This document shows positions 24,392-33,279 of a stretch of DNA of 64,000 nucleotides, one piece after another. Both the position numbers and the translations under genes were made by a program. Positions within the stretch are counted from its first letter, which is position 1, and every line of letters starts with the position of its first letter. This DNA is from an uncultured Luminiphilus sp. Lineage in GTDB: Bacteria > Pseudomonadota > Gammaproteobacteria > Pseudomonadales > Halieaceae. The stretch lies in NCBI GenBank assembly GCA_943787485.1, contig CALSMP010000001.1, positions 186,001 through 250,000 of the forward strand. Reading direction: 5' to 3'. The notes below the pieces were generated by a model, which did no database searches, had not been told where the DNA came from, and saw nothing but the letters and a program-made list of their open reading frames with translations.

Positions 24392-26353
24392 ATGAAACAG
24401 CCATTGAAGCCTCTTTGGGAGCCCTCATCGGAGCGGGTTGCTACGGCAGCCATCAGTCGCTTTGCCAAACAAGCAGAGCGAGCTTACGGCGTGTCGCTGC
24501 CCGACTATGCAAGCTTGCACCGTTGGTCTGTGGAAAGCCCTGAAGCTTTTTGGTCAGAGGTTTTGGATTTCTGTGGCGTCGTTGCCTCGATCAAGGGCAA
24601 CGCAGTCGTGGCCGACGCTCACAAGATGCCGGGTGCTCGCTGGTTCCCCGAGGCGCGGCTCAATTTCGCCGAGAATTTACTCAAGCGTCGTGATCAGGGT
24701 GTCGCTCTTATTGGGCTGTTGGAAGATGGGACGCGCCGGGAGATAACCTTCGACGCACTCTATTGCCAGGTAGCGCAGCTGGCGGCGGCGATGCGCGAAA
24801 CGGGCGTCAAGGCTGGGGATAGAGTGGCCGGTTTTATGCCTAATGTTCCCGAAACAGTGATAGCTATGTTGGCGGCAACGAGTCTAGGGGCCGTCTGGAC
24901 ATCATGCTCTCCTGATTTTGGCTTTCAGGGTGTCATGGACCGCTTTGGTCAAGCAGAGCCGAAGGTGCTCTTTACCACGGACGGCTACTGGTACAACCAC
25001 AAACCCCACGGGGTGCTGGATCGGGTGGAAGCGTTGATGACAAGCCTGCCTTGTATCGAGCGTGTGGTGGTGGTGCCGCTGCTGGAGTCGAAACCGAACA
25101 TCGAGACACTCCCCGATGGTCGGTTGCTCGAAGAGTATCTGCTGCCTCACCGTGGGATAACCGAGCTCGAGTTCGCTCAGCTTCCTTTCGACCATCCGCT
25201 TTACATCATGTATTCCTCCGGCACGACCGGGGTGCCGAAATGCATCGTGCATGGCGCGGGCGGAACGCTCTTGCAACATCTTAAAGAGCATCAGTTGCAG
25301 TGCGATATAAGTGCGGACGATGTATTTTTCTACTTCACGACCTGTGGCTGGATGATGTGGAACTGGCTGGTCTCGGGACTAGCAAGTGGCGCTACCCTCG
25401 TTCTCTATGACGGATCGCCTTTTGCCCAGGAGGGTGGACTTTTACTCGATGCCATTGACCGCGAGGGGATCACCGTATTCGGGACGAGTGCAAAGTTTAT
25501 CAGTGCGCTTCAGAAAGCGGCTATTAAGCCGGCGACAACCCATGAGTTAGCAACCCTCAAAACAATTCTGTCCACCGGGTCACCGCTGACCCACGAGAGC
25601 TTTGACTACGTTTATCAAGATTTCAAAGCCGATGTGTGCCTGGCTTCTATCGCAGGAGGAACCGATATCATTTCGTGCTTTGTCGGCGGGTGCCCAACAC
25701 TGCCCGTGTACAAGGGCCAAATTCAATGTCTTGGTCTGGGAATGGCTGTGGAATTCTGGGACGACGACGGTCGGCCGCTGGCGGGTGAAAAAGGGGAATT
25801 GGTATGCACCAAGCCTTTCCCCAGCATGCCGATTGGGTTTTGGAATGACTCGGGAGGCGCAAAGTATCACGCGGCCTACTTTGATCGCTTTGATAACGTG
25901 TGGTGTCACGGAGATTATGGGGAGATCACCCCCGAGGGCGGCGTGATTATTCACGGGCGATCCGATGCGGTACTCAATCCGGGGGGGGTGCGTATCGGTA
26001 CGGCGGAAATCTACCGGCAGGTCGAAAAGCTGGACGACATTCTTGAGAGCATTGTGATTGGTCAGGAGTGGCGTGACGATGTGCGCGTTGTCCTGTTTGT
26101 GGTTCTCCGGGAGGGCGTGGCTTTTACTGAAGGGCTAAGTGAACGCATCCGGGATACTATTCGCAGAAATACGACCAACCGCCACGTCCCGGCGGTGATT
26201 ATTCCCGTTGCCGATATTCCGAGAACCTTAAGTGGAAAAATCGTGGAACTAGCGGTTCGCAATGTCGTCCACGGAGTCGAGGTAAAAAATACCGACGCGC
26301 TGGCAAATCCTGAAGCGCTTGCGCTCTATCATGACTTACCGGCACTGCAGTAA
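24392..26353 (+). CDS. Acetoacetyl-CoA synthetase
   Basis: ANL-superfamily acyl-CoA ligase that converts acetoacetate, ATP and CoA to acetoacetyl-CoA, allowing use of ketone bodies. The 653 residues match the AacS family: N-terminal L-H-R-W-S-V and P-G-A-R-W-F-P-E-A-R-L-N-F-A-E-N-L-L, the AMP-binding loop Y-S-S-G-T-T-G-V-P-K near residue 273, G-G-T-D-I-I-S-C-F-V-G-G near 426, G-D-Y-G-E near 508, and the C-terminal A10 lysine in T-L-S-G-K-I-V-E. A gene-length match and the W-M-M-W-N-W-L segment distinguish it from acetyl-CoA synthetase. It ends in a strong terminator. Confidence 0.93.
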   Translation: MKQPLKPLWEPSSERVATAAISRFAKQAERAYGVSLPDYASLHRWSVESPEAFWSEVLDFCGVVASIKGNAVVADAHKMPGARWFPEARLNFAENLLKRRDQGVALIGLLEDGTRREITFDALYCQVAQLAAAMRETGVKAGDRVAGFMPNVPETVIAMLAATSLGAVWTSCSPDFGFQGVMDRFGQAEPKVLFTTDGYWYNHKPHGVLDRVEALMTSLPCIERVVVVPLLESKPNIETLPDGRLLEEYLLPHRGITELEFAQLPFDHPLYIMYSSGTTGVPKCIVHGAGGTLLQHLKEHQLQCDISADDVFFYFTTCGWMMWNWLVSGLASGATLVLYDGSPFAQEGGLLLDAIDREGITVFGTSAKFISALQKAAIKPATTHELATLKTILSTGSPLTHESFDYVYQDFKADVCLASIAGGTDIISCFVGGCPTLPVYKGQIQCLGLGMAVEFWDDDGRPLAGEKGELVCTKPFPSMPIGFWNDSGGAKYHAAYFDRFDNVWCHGDYGEITPEGGVIIHGRSDAVLNPGGVRIGTAEIYRQVEKLDDILESIVIGQEWRDDVRVVLFVVLREGVAFTEGLSERIRDTIRRNTTNRHVPAVIIPVADIPRTLSGKIVELAVRNVVHGVEVKNTDALANPEALALYHDLPALQ

Positions 26354-26360
26354 CACAGGG

Positions 26361-26384
26361 CCCTGAGGCCCCAGGGATGTTTTT
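26361..26384 (+). terminator. Rho-independent terminator after acetoacetyl-CoA synthetase
   Basis: CCCTG (26361-26365) pairs with CAGGG (26372-26376) and is followed by ATGTTTTT. It overlaps the last bases of the convergent secreted-protein gene. Confidence 0.55.
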
Positions 26385-26637
26385 AGTCGAGCTTGTCGTC
26401 GATGCAATCGATCAAATCGTCGCTATCAAGCGAATCGATAAAGTCATCCACCTGCTTGTCCGACGGTGAGCCACCGTGTTTTTTGATCATGCTTTGCGCA
26501 GCCGAAACCGCTTTGCTGTCTGCTTTGCAGGCCTTCATGGCCTTCATGAGATCGTCTCCGGCGCCCGCCTGCGCAGTGGACGTCATCGCAATTGCTGCAG
26601 AGAACAGTAGCGTGGTCAGCGTCATCTTCGTATTCAT
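26383..26637 (-). CDS. Small secreted acidic protein
   Basis: From the ATG at 26637, 84 residues: signal peptide ending T-S-T-A-Q-A (about residue 24), then a helical mature part with two cysteines (in M-K-A-C-K-A-D and D-C-I-D-D) and a very acidic end D-S-L-D-S-D-D-L-I-D. No family recognised. The longer frame to 26754 has no similarity upstream of the signal peptide. Confidence 0.65.
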   Translation of the reverse strand: MNTKMTLTTLLFSAAIAMTSTAQAGAGDDLMKAMKACKADSKAVSAAQSMIKKHGGSPSDKQVDDFIDSLDSDDLIDCIDDKLD

Positions 26638-26975
26638 TGGCTCTATCTCCAAAACATATGGTTTCCCGTTAGCCGATGTTGGCCGCTCCCAATAGCCTCC
26701 AAGAGACCTTAAAAGTGGCTGCCGGCCGACAGCCCTAGGTAAATGTAGACCCAAATGCGACCTACAGGTTGAAATAACGGATGGTATGTCGGCTTTTGAT
26801 AAGAGCTTGCTTCGGCACGGTGCCTGACGATGCCTTCCTAACGAACCTGGGTGCCCCGCAAGCCTAATGTCGGGGCCTCATGCCAGGTACGGGCTCCAAT
26901 CCATTGAAAAGTTCCGTGCAAAGTGGTGCGATGATGATTCAGTAGGGCAGGGGCTTGACCCCCAGGAGGCGACCC
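26638..26975. other. Intergenic region before the GNAT gene
   Basis: 338 bases between divergent genes. It holds one inverted repeat, GCCCCG (26853-26858) with CGGGGC (26871-26876), and at its right end the ribosome binding site AGGAGG for the acetyltransferase. No gene seen. Confidence 0.4.
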
Positions 26976-27485
26976 GTGTCAAACAAGCAGGGCGTTGAGC
27001 ACGTTTTCACCTGTCGCAGAGCGACGCTCGCGGATGTTGATGCGCTGGCACCGTTATTTGACGCCTACCGGCAATTTTATGACTGTGACCCGGATGAACC
27101 AGCGGCCAGTGCGTGGCTGAAGCAAAACCTTGAGCAGCATCGAGCGGTGATCTTTCTTGCCGAACGGACATCGAGCCCGAGAGTCGACGGCGTTGATAGT
27201 CAGTCAACACCGGTTATTGGCTTTACGCAGCTTTACCCCGCTTTGTGCTCGGTGGATCTCAAGCCTTATTTCGTGCTCTACGATTTGTTTGTTATGGGTG
27301 AAAGCCGAAACCAAGGTGTTGCGCTCGCCTTGATGGCGGCCGCTGCTCAGTTTGCCCGCCGAGAGGGCGCTGCGAGGTTGGATTTAGAGACCGCCCACAC
27401 AAATAAAACCGCGCAGCGGCTTTATGAGAAGTTGGGATACGAAGCTGACAAGCAGTTTCAAAAATACAGTCTCGCCCTAACGTGA
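26976..27485 (+). CDS. GNAT-family N-acetyltransferase
   Basis: Acetyl-CoA-dependent transferase of unknown substrate. The GTG at 26976 is chosen because AGGAGG lies seven bases upstream; it gives 169 residues. GNAT features: the N-terminal strand R-R-A-T-L-A-D-V-D-A-L-A-P-L-F, the acetyl-CoA loop around R-N-Q-G-V-A-L-A-L-M, and the C-terminal N-K-T-A-Q-R-L-Y-E-K-L-G-Y-E. It is convergent with the hydroxylase-family gene downstream. Confidence 0.88.
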   Translation: MSNKQGVEHVFTCRRATLADVDALAPLFDAYRQFYDCDPDEPAASAWLKQNLEQHRAVIFLAERTSSPRVDGVDSQSTPVIGFTQLYPALCSVDLKPYFVLYDLFVMGESRNQGVALALMAAAAQFARREGAARLDLETAHTNKTAQRLYEKLGYEADKQFQKYSLALT

Positions 27486-27537
27486 GTCGTTACGGCCGCA
27501 GCGACGTTCTCCAACGTATCTGTTGTTGTGCCCTTGA

Positions 27538-28440
27538 TCAGCTTGCTGCGAGATTCTTCCGGAGGGTATCGGAGCGCTTGTCCTCTCCGTCGTGTGACCA
27601 CCCGGGGGCTTTGAGCAGGTACCCCAGCTTGTCTCGCCAGCGGGTCGCGCGACGGACGTCCCGGAGGATGTTTTTGTATTCATCAAAGGCGACGCGAAAG
27701 ACGTTGTGGGTTTCGATGTTTTTTGTCAGTCCGTAGCGAACAGGTTCCCGCGCCAGCTCTTCACTAAAAGTACCGAACAGTCGATCCCAAATAATCAGCG
27801 TCGCGCCGTGATTTCGGTCGAGGTAGCGCACGTTTGAGCCATGGTGGACGCGATGATGGGAGGGCGTATTAAAAATAAACTCATACCACCGCGGCATCCG
27901 ATCAATCGCTTCGGTGTGCAGCCAATACTGATAGATCAGGCTAATGCTGAGCATGGTGACGATCATGACGGGGTCGAAGCCCAGTAGCGCCAGCGGACAC
28001 CAGAACAGGTATTTCGCAACCCGCTCCCCGACCCCTTGGCGCAGAGCCGTGCCCAGATTGTAGTACTGGGAATTGTGATGGGAGACATGGCCCGCCCACA
28101 ACAGACGCACTTCATGATTCGCCCGGTGAAACAGGTAGTAGGTGAGGTCATCCAGGAAGAATAGAAGGACCCACCAAGGCAGCGTTCGCTCAATCATGCC
28201 TTTAAAAGGGGATACCTCGTAACAGGCGAACATGAGTAGAAGCAGGACTATCTTGGGGACCAGATCAACAAAAACGGTCAACACCATGACGCCCATCGAG
28301 GTCATGAAATCTGCGCGCTCAAAGACTGGTTCCAGCTGCTTTTTTGCCCAGAGCCACTCGATCGCGAGAGCCAAAAAGAAAAACGGCAGGGCCATCATGA
28401 CGAGGTCGTCCTGCATGATATTCTTGACGTTATCGATCAT
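27538..28440 (-). CDS. Sterol desaturase / fatty acid hydroxylase family membrane protein
   Basis: Integral membrane di-iron oxygenase family. From the ATG at 28440 (GAGGGAAA upstream) it has 300 residues with membrane helices near residues 13-30, 45-75 and 90-105 and the full set of histidine clusters: H-R-A-N-H (about 115), H-V-S-H-H (about 128) and H-H-R-V-H-H (about 208), plus W-L-H-T-E. Such proteins hydroxylate or desaturate fatty acyl or sterol-like lipids; the substrate cannot be told from sequence. The 48 upstream residues of the longer frame are not family-like. Confidence 0.9.
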   Translation of the reverse strand: MIDNVKNIMQDDLVMMALPFFFLALAIEWLWAKKQLEPVFERADFMTSMGVMVLTVFVDLVPKIVLLLLMFACYEVSPFKGMIERTLPWWVLLFFLDDLTYYLFHRANHEVRLLWAGHVSHHNSQYYNLGTALRQGVGERVAKYLFWCPLALLGFDPVMIVTMLSISLIYQYWLHTEAIDRMPRWYEFIFNTPSHHRVHHGSNVRYLDRNHGATLIIWDRLFGTFSEELAREPVRYGLTKNIETHNVFRVAFDEYKNILRDVRRATRWRDKLGYLLKAPGWSHDGEDKRSDTLRKNLAAS

Positions 28441-29106
28441 GTTTCCCTCTCTCCTGCCATCCAGTAGTGCTCCCCCAAAGCACCACATTAGCAAAGTTTG
28501 ATTGGAGCACAAGCTGCGGCGTTGGGGCCGCCTAAGCGCTTCGCAGCAACTGATGCGCTGAAAGGCCAGCCCAGAGGTAGTCACTGACAGGAGACGATCT
28601 TGGATCCCTGAGGCGCTGGACCCGGTTTGTGGAGGCCTTGTGTTTTTTAGCTCTTATATTGCTTCTCGTATCAGACCTTGGGTTAATTGCCGGTCATTTT
28701 TTTGACGGTACGGTACTGGGCGTAGTCGGCACAGCCCGCCACCAGCAGGATCGCGGCCATGGCAATGAGCAGTGCGGTCGGCTGTTTGATTTGACGGATC
28801 GAGTAATTTGGCTGACTTGCAACATCGAGTTATCTCCATCGAGTGCTCTGATCAACGTCTTCAAATTAACACCTGCAAACTGGTTACCAGCACCGAAAAA
28901 GTTTTCGATGACCCTAGGACTGCCGGACTCTTGATCAGGCGGGGTCGCCTTTGAAGGTGGGCGGGAAACGTGACGTTATTTGATGTATGTCGCTGCTAGG
29001 CGCGACCGCCCATTCCGTTCATCGTGTGGCTACCACAAGGCAGCAATTTGTTTTCTTGCCAGTATCTAACGATTCTGGGTGAGTCACAGCAAGAGGAGCG
29101 TCTTTC
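28441..29106. other. Long intergenic region, mostly empty
   Basis: 666 bases between the hydroxylase-family gene and a small secreted protein gene. The only coding candidate is a minus-strand lipoprotein-like peptide at 28683-28760 (listed separately). Other short frames lack any family feature. The right end holds the AAGAGGAG ribosome binding site of the next gene. Confidence 0.4.
28683..28760 (-). CDS. Candidate tiny lipoprotein (entericidin-like)
   Basis: A minus-strand frame ends at 28683 and contains I-A-M-A-A-I-L-L-V-A-G-C-A-D-Y, a convincing lipobox with a short polar tail ending K-K-M-T-G-N. The ATG at 28760 gives only 25 residues and a signal peptide lacking its basic start; the basic residues (R-Q-I-K-Q) lie upstream in frame but no ATG, GTG or TTG precedes them before a stop. 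So either a rare start codon, a sequence error, or a decayed gene. Confidence 0.3.
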   Translation of the reverse strand: MAAILLVAGCADYAQYRTVKKMTGN

Positions 29107-29328
29107 ATGAAGCAAACAATCACCTTACTCGTAACCGTAGTGTTAGCCCTGGGAGGCAGCTTCGCCTTGGCTGATCGAGACGACCGTCAGGATCGGCGAG
29201 ACGAGCGGGGTCGCTCAGACGAGCGGCAAGACCGCAGAGACTGCCGTCAGGACGAGGGCCGAGTGGGTAAAGACAAGCGTGAGTGCAAGCAAGACGAAGT
29301 CCGGGACGGCCCGCGGGGCAACCGATAG
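29107..29328 (+). CDS. Secreted Arg/Asp-rich small protein
   Basis: 73 residues with AAGAGGAG upstream of the ATG. A clear signal peptide (L-L-V-T-V-V-L-A-L-G-G-S, cut after A-L-A at about 22) is followed by a 51-residue mature chain made largely of arginine (15) and aspartate (12) with Glu, Gln and Gly, and two cysteines. The charge-alternating, low-complexity composition predicts disorder. No family recognised. Confidence 0.65.
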   Translation: MKQTITLLVTVVLALGGSFALADRDDRQDRRDERGRSDERQDRRDCRQDEGRVGKDKRECKQDEVRDGPRGNR

Positions 29329-29415
29329 TTCCCTCAACCCCCTCAAATCGAGCATGAGGCAGTAAATTCCGATAAACTCCCGCCGCGTTGCAGCTGATGC
29401 GGTGAGGAAGTGAGC

Positions 29416-30177
29416 ATGGAATTACGGGACAAAGTCGTCGTCGTCACCGGCGGCGCACAGGGGCTTGGCCTCGCAATGGCCAAGGGTCTGGCAGAAAAGG
29501 GCGCCAAGTTGGCGCTGCTGGATGTTAACGAGGAATCGCTGGCTGCGGCCGCCGATTCCCTCGCCCCGGCGGGGGTTGAGGTCATGACGCAGCGCACCAA
29601 TGTGGCGAGCGAGGAAGAGGTCACCGCCGCTTTTGAGGCAGTTACTGCCCGCTTTGGGCAGCTAAATGGCCTTATCAACAATGCGGGAATTACCCGCGAC
29701 GGGCTGATGCTCAAGGTCAAGGACGGTGAGATTGTTGACCGAATGAGTCTGGCCCAGTGGCAGTTGGTGATTGACGTCAACCTGACCGGCTCATTTCTCT
29801 GCGGCCGCGAGGCGGCAACCCAGATGATCAAAACCGGATCAGAGGGGGTCATCGTCAATATTTCCAGCATTTCGCGGGCTGGCAACATGGGCCAGACCAA
29901 CTATTCCGCGACCAAAGCGGGTGTGGCGGCCATGACCGTCTCTTGGGCCAAAGAGCTGGCTCGCTACAATATTCGTACCGGGGCGATTGCGCCCGGTTTT
30001 ATGGCCACGGAGATGGTCATGAGTATGAAACCCGAGGCGCTGGAGAAGATGTCGGCGGGAATCCCTCTTAAAAGACTGGGAGATCCGGCGGAAATTGCGC
30101 AAATGGCTATCACTATCCTTGAAAATGACTACATTTCAGGCCGGGTTTTCGAAGTCGATGGCGGGCTACGCTGGTAG
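29416..30177 (+). CDS. Short-chain dehydrogenase/reductase, FabG-like
   Basis: NAD(P)H-dependent oxidoreductase of the classical SDR family, 253 residues from ATG 29416 (TGAGGAAG upstream). Motifs in order: T-G-G-A-Q-G-L-G near residue 12 (cofactor), N-N-A-G near 91, catalytic Ser in N-I-S-S-I-S near 143 and Y-S-A-T-K-A-G near 157, and the C-terminal I-S-G-R-V-F-E-V-D-G-G. Similar proteins reduce 3-oxoacyl-ACP or acetoacetyl-CoA; isolation from a fab cluster means the substrate is open. It closes the accessory block and ends in a strong terminator. Confidence 0.9.
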   Translation: MELRDKVVVVTGGAQGLGLAMAKGLAEKGAKLALLDVNEESLAAAADSLAPAGVEVMTQRTNVASEEEVTAAFEAVTARFGQLNGLINNAGITRDGLMLKVKDGEIVDRMSLAQWQLVIDVNLTGSFLCGREAATQMIKTGSEGVIVNISSISRAGNMGQTNYSATKAGVAAMTVSWAKELARYNIRTGAIAPGFMATEMVMSMKPEALEKMSAGIPLKRLGDPAEIAQMAITILENDYISGRVFEVDGGLRW

Positions 30178-30219
30178 TCATTTGGGCCCTGTCGAGGCCT
30201 AAAAGCGCCAAAAATCGAG

Positions 30220-30248
30220 CCGAGGCCCTATGGACCTCGGTTTTTTTT
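30220..30248 (+). terminator. Rho-independent terminator after the FabG-like gene
   Basis: CCGAGG (30220-30225) pairs with CCTCGG (30235-30240), followed by eight T. It insulates the accessory block from the tRNA operon. Confidence 0.8.
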
Positions 30249-30300
30249 GTGCAGAAGTCCCCGATTGCCCCAGAGCGCGCATAAATACGGGACAAATCGG

Positions 30301-30329
30301 TTGACATCGGGGGTCGACGTCACGAGAAT
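30301..30329 (+). promoter_or_regulatory. Sigma-70 promoter of the tRNA-Tyr-Gly-Thr-tuf operon
   Basis: TTGACA (30301-30306), exactly 17-base spacer, GAGAAT (30324-30329), then the GC-rich discriminator GTGCGCC typical of stringently controlled stable-RNA promoters; tRNA-Tyr starts 12 bases further on. Confidence 0.75.
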
Positions 30330-30341
30330 GTGCGCCCTCTT

Positions 30342-30425
30342 GGAGGGGTTCCCGAGTGGCCAAAGGGATCAGACTGTAAATCTGACGCGCGAGCTTCGGT
30401 GGTTCGAATCCACCCCCCTCCACCA
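30342..30425 (+). tRNA. tRNA-Tyr (anticodon GUA)
   Basis: 84 bases with a long variable arm as expected for class II tRNA. Acceptor GGAGGGG pairs with CCCCTCC, discriminator A, encoded CCA; anticodon loop CTGTAAA (GTA); T-loop GTTCGAATC. Confidence 0.96.
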
Positions 30426-30494
30426 AGGATTGAGCCGGAAGGGGGCGTGAAGAGCCTTCGGTGTCAGGCGCGGGTCCCGAGGGAAAGCATCGCC

Positions 30495-30568
<74 letters not shown>

Positions 30569-30586
30569 TTAAAGAGCAGCAGTTTT

Positions 30587-30662
<76 letters not shown>

Positions 30663-30756
30663 ATTCGGTATGGCGCCGAGGGCGCGATACCGGGAAGTAG
30701 GCAGAGAGGCGCAGACAGGGCGCCTGATAGAGAGAAACTCAGGAGAGTGTGTCGCC

Positions 30757-31980
30757 ATGGCAAAAGAGGCATTTGAGCGTTCGAAGCCCCACGTGAATGT
30801 GGGCACGATTGGACACGTAGACCACGGTAAGACGACGCTGACGGCGGCGCTGACACGTGTGTGCTCTGAGGTATGGGGCGGAGAGCTGGTAGCGTTTGAC
30901 GGTATTGATAACGCACCGGAAGAGAAGGAGCGTGGTATCACGATTGCGACCTCTCACGTTGAGTATGAGTCGGAAGCTCGCCACTACGCGCACGTTGACT
31001 GTCCCGGACACGCGGACTACGTGAAGAACATGATTACGGGAGCGGCGCAGATGGACGGCGCGATCCTGGTATGTGGCGCGACCGACGGTCCGATGCCGCA
31101 GACACGAGAGCACATTTTGCTGTCACGTCAGGTAGGTGTTCCCTACATTGTGGTGTTCCTGAACAAGGCTGACCTCCTGGCAGAAGACTGCGGCGGTGTG
31201 GACTCGGAAGAGTACACAGAGATGAAGGAGCTGGTAGAGATGGAGCTTCGAGAGCTTCTGGACACCTACGAGTTCCCGGGTGATGACACCCCGATCATCT
31301 GCGGATCTGCGCTGATGGCGCTGGAAGGCAAGGACGACAACGGTCTGGGCACGACGGCTGTGAAAGAGCTGGTAGAGACGCTGGACTCTTACATTCCTGA
31401 GCCTGAGCGAGCGATTGACCAGCCGTTCCTGATGCCGGTTGAGGACGTGTTCTCGATCTCTGGCCGGGGTACGGTTGTGACGGGTCGTGTTGAGCGCGGG
31501 ATTGTTAAGGTGGGTGATGAGATCGAGATTATCGGTATCAAAGAGACCCAGAAGACGACCTGTACGGGCGTTGAGATGTTCCGCAAGCTGCTGGACGAAG
31601 GCCGTGCGGGCGAGAACGTGGGCGTTCTGTTGCGCGGTACGAAGCGCGAAGAGGTTGAGCGCGGTCAGGTACTGGCGATTCCGGGTTCTGTGAACCCGCA
31701 CACCAAGTTTGAGGCAGAGGTTTATGTGCTGTCGAAGGACGAGGGTGGCCGTCATACGCCGTTCTTTAAGGGCTACCGTCCGCAGTTTTACTTCCGTACG
31801 ACGGATGTGACGGGCGCGGTGGAGCTGCCTGAGGGTGTTGAGATGGTGATGCCGGGTGACAACATTAACTTTGTAGCGGAGCTGATTGCCCCGATTGCGA
31901 TGGAAGAGGGCCTGCGTTTTGCGATCCGTGAGGGTGGCCGAACGGTAGGGGCCGGCGTCGTCGCCAAGATCCTCGACTAA
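30757..31980 (+). CDS. tuf: Elongation factor Tu, copy 1 (tRNA-linked)
   Basis: GTPase that delivers aminoacyl-tRNA to the ribosome. The ATG at 30757 follows AGGAGAG and gives 407 residues, longer than the 394 of E. coli because of an insertion around residue 145 (A-E-D-C-G-G-V-D). GTPase motifs: G-H-V-D-H-G-K-T at residue 18, D-C-P-G-H near 81, N-K-A-D near 136. It is co-transcribed with the three upstream tRNAs. Against the second copy (47389-48612) I count only three synonymous base differences (30954, 31176, 31506) plus a different stop codon (TAA here, TGA there), a sign of gene conversion. Confidence 0.98.
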   Translation: MAKEAFERSKPHVNVGTIGHVDHGKTTLTAALTRVCSEVWGGELVAFDGIDNAPEEKERGITIATSHVEYESEARHYAHVDCPGHADYVKNMITGAAQMDGAILVCGATDGPMPQTREHILLSRQVGVPYIVVFLNKADLLAEDCGGVDSEEYTEMKELVEMELRELLDTYEFPGDDTPIICGSALMALEGKDDNGLGTTAVKELVETLDSYIPEPERAIDQPFLMPVEDVFSISGRGTVVTGRVERGIVKVGDEIEIIGIKETQKTTCTGVEMFRKLLDEGRAGENVGVLLRGTKREEVERGQVLAIPGSVNPHTKFEAEVYVLSKDEGGRHTPFFKGYRPQFYFRTTDVTGAVELPEGVEMVMPGDNINFVAELIAPIAMEEGLRFAIREGGRTVGAGVVAKILD

Positions 31981-31987
31981 GTAACAG

Positions 31988-32043
31988 GGCGGCTTAATGG
32001 CCGCCTGACGAATGGGCCGAACCGCCTTTTTTGGCTGTTCGGC
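31988..32043 (+). terminator. Tandem hairpins after tuf copy 1
   Basis: GGCGGC/GCCGCC (31988-32005) and GCCGAAC/GTTCGGC (32016-32043, loop containing six T). Neither is followed by a proper T-run, so they may be processing signals or a weak terminator before tRNA-Trp. Confidence 0.4.
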
Positions 32044-32100
32044 TTCGTCGTCTCTGGCAAGCAGGCGTTTTTGCACAGGGCGGCGGTTAACAGTAGTGGA

Positions 32101-32176
<76 letters not shown>

Positions 32177-32249
32177 CCTTAGCCTGAGGTGCGAGGTGGT
32201 GAACAGGGCCGGCGATGGGTGTAAGCCTGCGGCGGTATGGAGAATGAAC

Positions 32250-32610
32250 ATGAGTGAAGCCGCACCAAGCAGGCTTGATTCGGCGAAATGGGTTGTCGTA
32301 CTGGCGTGGTAGCCGGCGGTGTCTATGGCAACAGCTATTACGGTGACCAGCCGATCCTGTATCGCGTGCTGGCGTTACTGGTGCTGGCGTTGGTCGCGGG
32401 CTGGATTGCATCGTCTGACGCAAAAAGGCTGGCGATTTCCTGGCTCTGGTAAAGGGGTCGCGGACAGAAATTCGCAAGGTGGTCTGGCCGACGCGGCAGG
32501 AAACCACGCAAACCACACTGATTGTGTTTGTGTTTGTGATTATTACGGGCCTGATTTTGTGGGGCCTCGACAGCGTGCTGGGCTGGCTCGCGTCGTTGAT
32601 TTTGGGTTGA
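32250..32610 (+). CDS. secE: Preprotein translocase subunit SecE (broken by frameshifts in this sequence)
   Basis: Membrane subunit of the SecYEG channel. The start reads [10 protein letters not shown], but the frame stops at 32310; the product continues in another frame ([15 protein letters not shown]) and then, after a further change near 32430-32450, in a third ([14 protein letters not shown], the hallmark of SecE, then the last membrane helix). At least two single-base shifts are needed. Because secE is essential and its neighbours show the same damage, sequence error is the likely cause. An in-frame ATG at 32244 is an alternative start. Confidence 0.85.
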
Positions 32611-32620
32611 GGGCAGGAAC

Positions 32621-33154
32621 ATGGCTTTAAAGTGGTACGTAGTGCATGCCTACTCTCAGTACGAGAAGAAGGTGGCCACCGCCATTCAGGAGCGTATCGA
32701 GCGCCTCGATATGCAGGACCGTTTCGGCGAGATCATTGTCCCGACCGAGGAAGTGATCGAGATGAAGGGTGGGCAGAAGCGCAAGAGTGAGCGCAAGTTC
32801 TTCCCTGGTTATGTCCTCGTGCAGATGGAGCTCGACGACGATACCTGGCACCTCGTCAAAGACACGCCCAGGGTATTGGGTTTTATCGGTGGCAAGGCAG
32901 ACAAGCCATCGCCGATTACCGACGCGGAAGCCAATGTGATTCTGCAGCGGGTTGAGGCGGGTGTGGACCAGCCGAGGCCCAAGACCGTATTCGAGCCCGG
33001 CGAGATGGTGCGGGTCGTCGACGGACCGTTCAACGACTTCAACGGTGTCGTTGAGGACGTGAACTATGAAAAGAGCCGCCTCAACGTGGCGGTACTGATC
33101 TTCGGGCGCTCTACGCCCGTAGAATTGGAGTTTGGTCAGGTCGAAAAAGCCTGA
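32621..33154 (+). CDS. nusG: Transcription termination/antitermination factor NusG
   Basis: Binds RNA polymerase and links it to Rho or the ribosome. The 177-residue frame is intact, one of few intact genes in this damaged stretch. NGN domain starts [19 protein letters not shown] near residue 62; C-terminal KOW domain from [14 protein letters not shown] near residue 125. It lies 10 bases after secE. Confidence 0.97.
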   Translation: MALKWYVVHAYSQYEKKVATAIQERIERLDMQDRFGEIIVPTEEVIEMKGGQKRKSERKFFPGYVLVQMELDDDTWHLVKDTPRVLGFIGGKADKPSPITDAEANVILQRVEAGVDQPRPKTVFEPGEMVRVVDGPFNDFNGVVEDVNYEKSRLNVAVLIFGRSTPVELEFGQVEKA

Positions 33155-33160
33155 TCGGGT

Positions 33161-33183
33161 GGGGCAGGCCGCAGGCCTGCCCC
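33161..33183 (+). other. Perfect 10-bp hairpin between nusG and rplK
   Basis: GGGGCAGGCC and GGCCTGCCCC enclose a three-base loop (GCA), with no following T-run. A second smaller repeat (CCACCTCGGTGG) follows. It may be an RNA-processing or translational control element ahead of rplK; the sequence alone does not decide. Confidence 0.5.
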
Positions 33184-33279
33184 GACAACCACGCCACCTC
33201 GGTGGCGATGATGGGGAGCCCGCGTGGTGAGTTGCCTTTGGTAGCCTCACAACGGCGTTTGAACCCAGGAGATGACAAC

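Noticed and set aside
19398..30295. CGGGACAA present near both edges of the first accessory block as a possible attachment repeat
   Set aside because: Eight bases is too short, it overlaps promoter sequence, there is no copy of a tRNA 3' end at the right edge, and no integrase is present.
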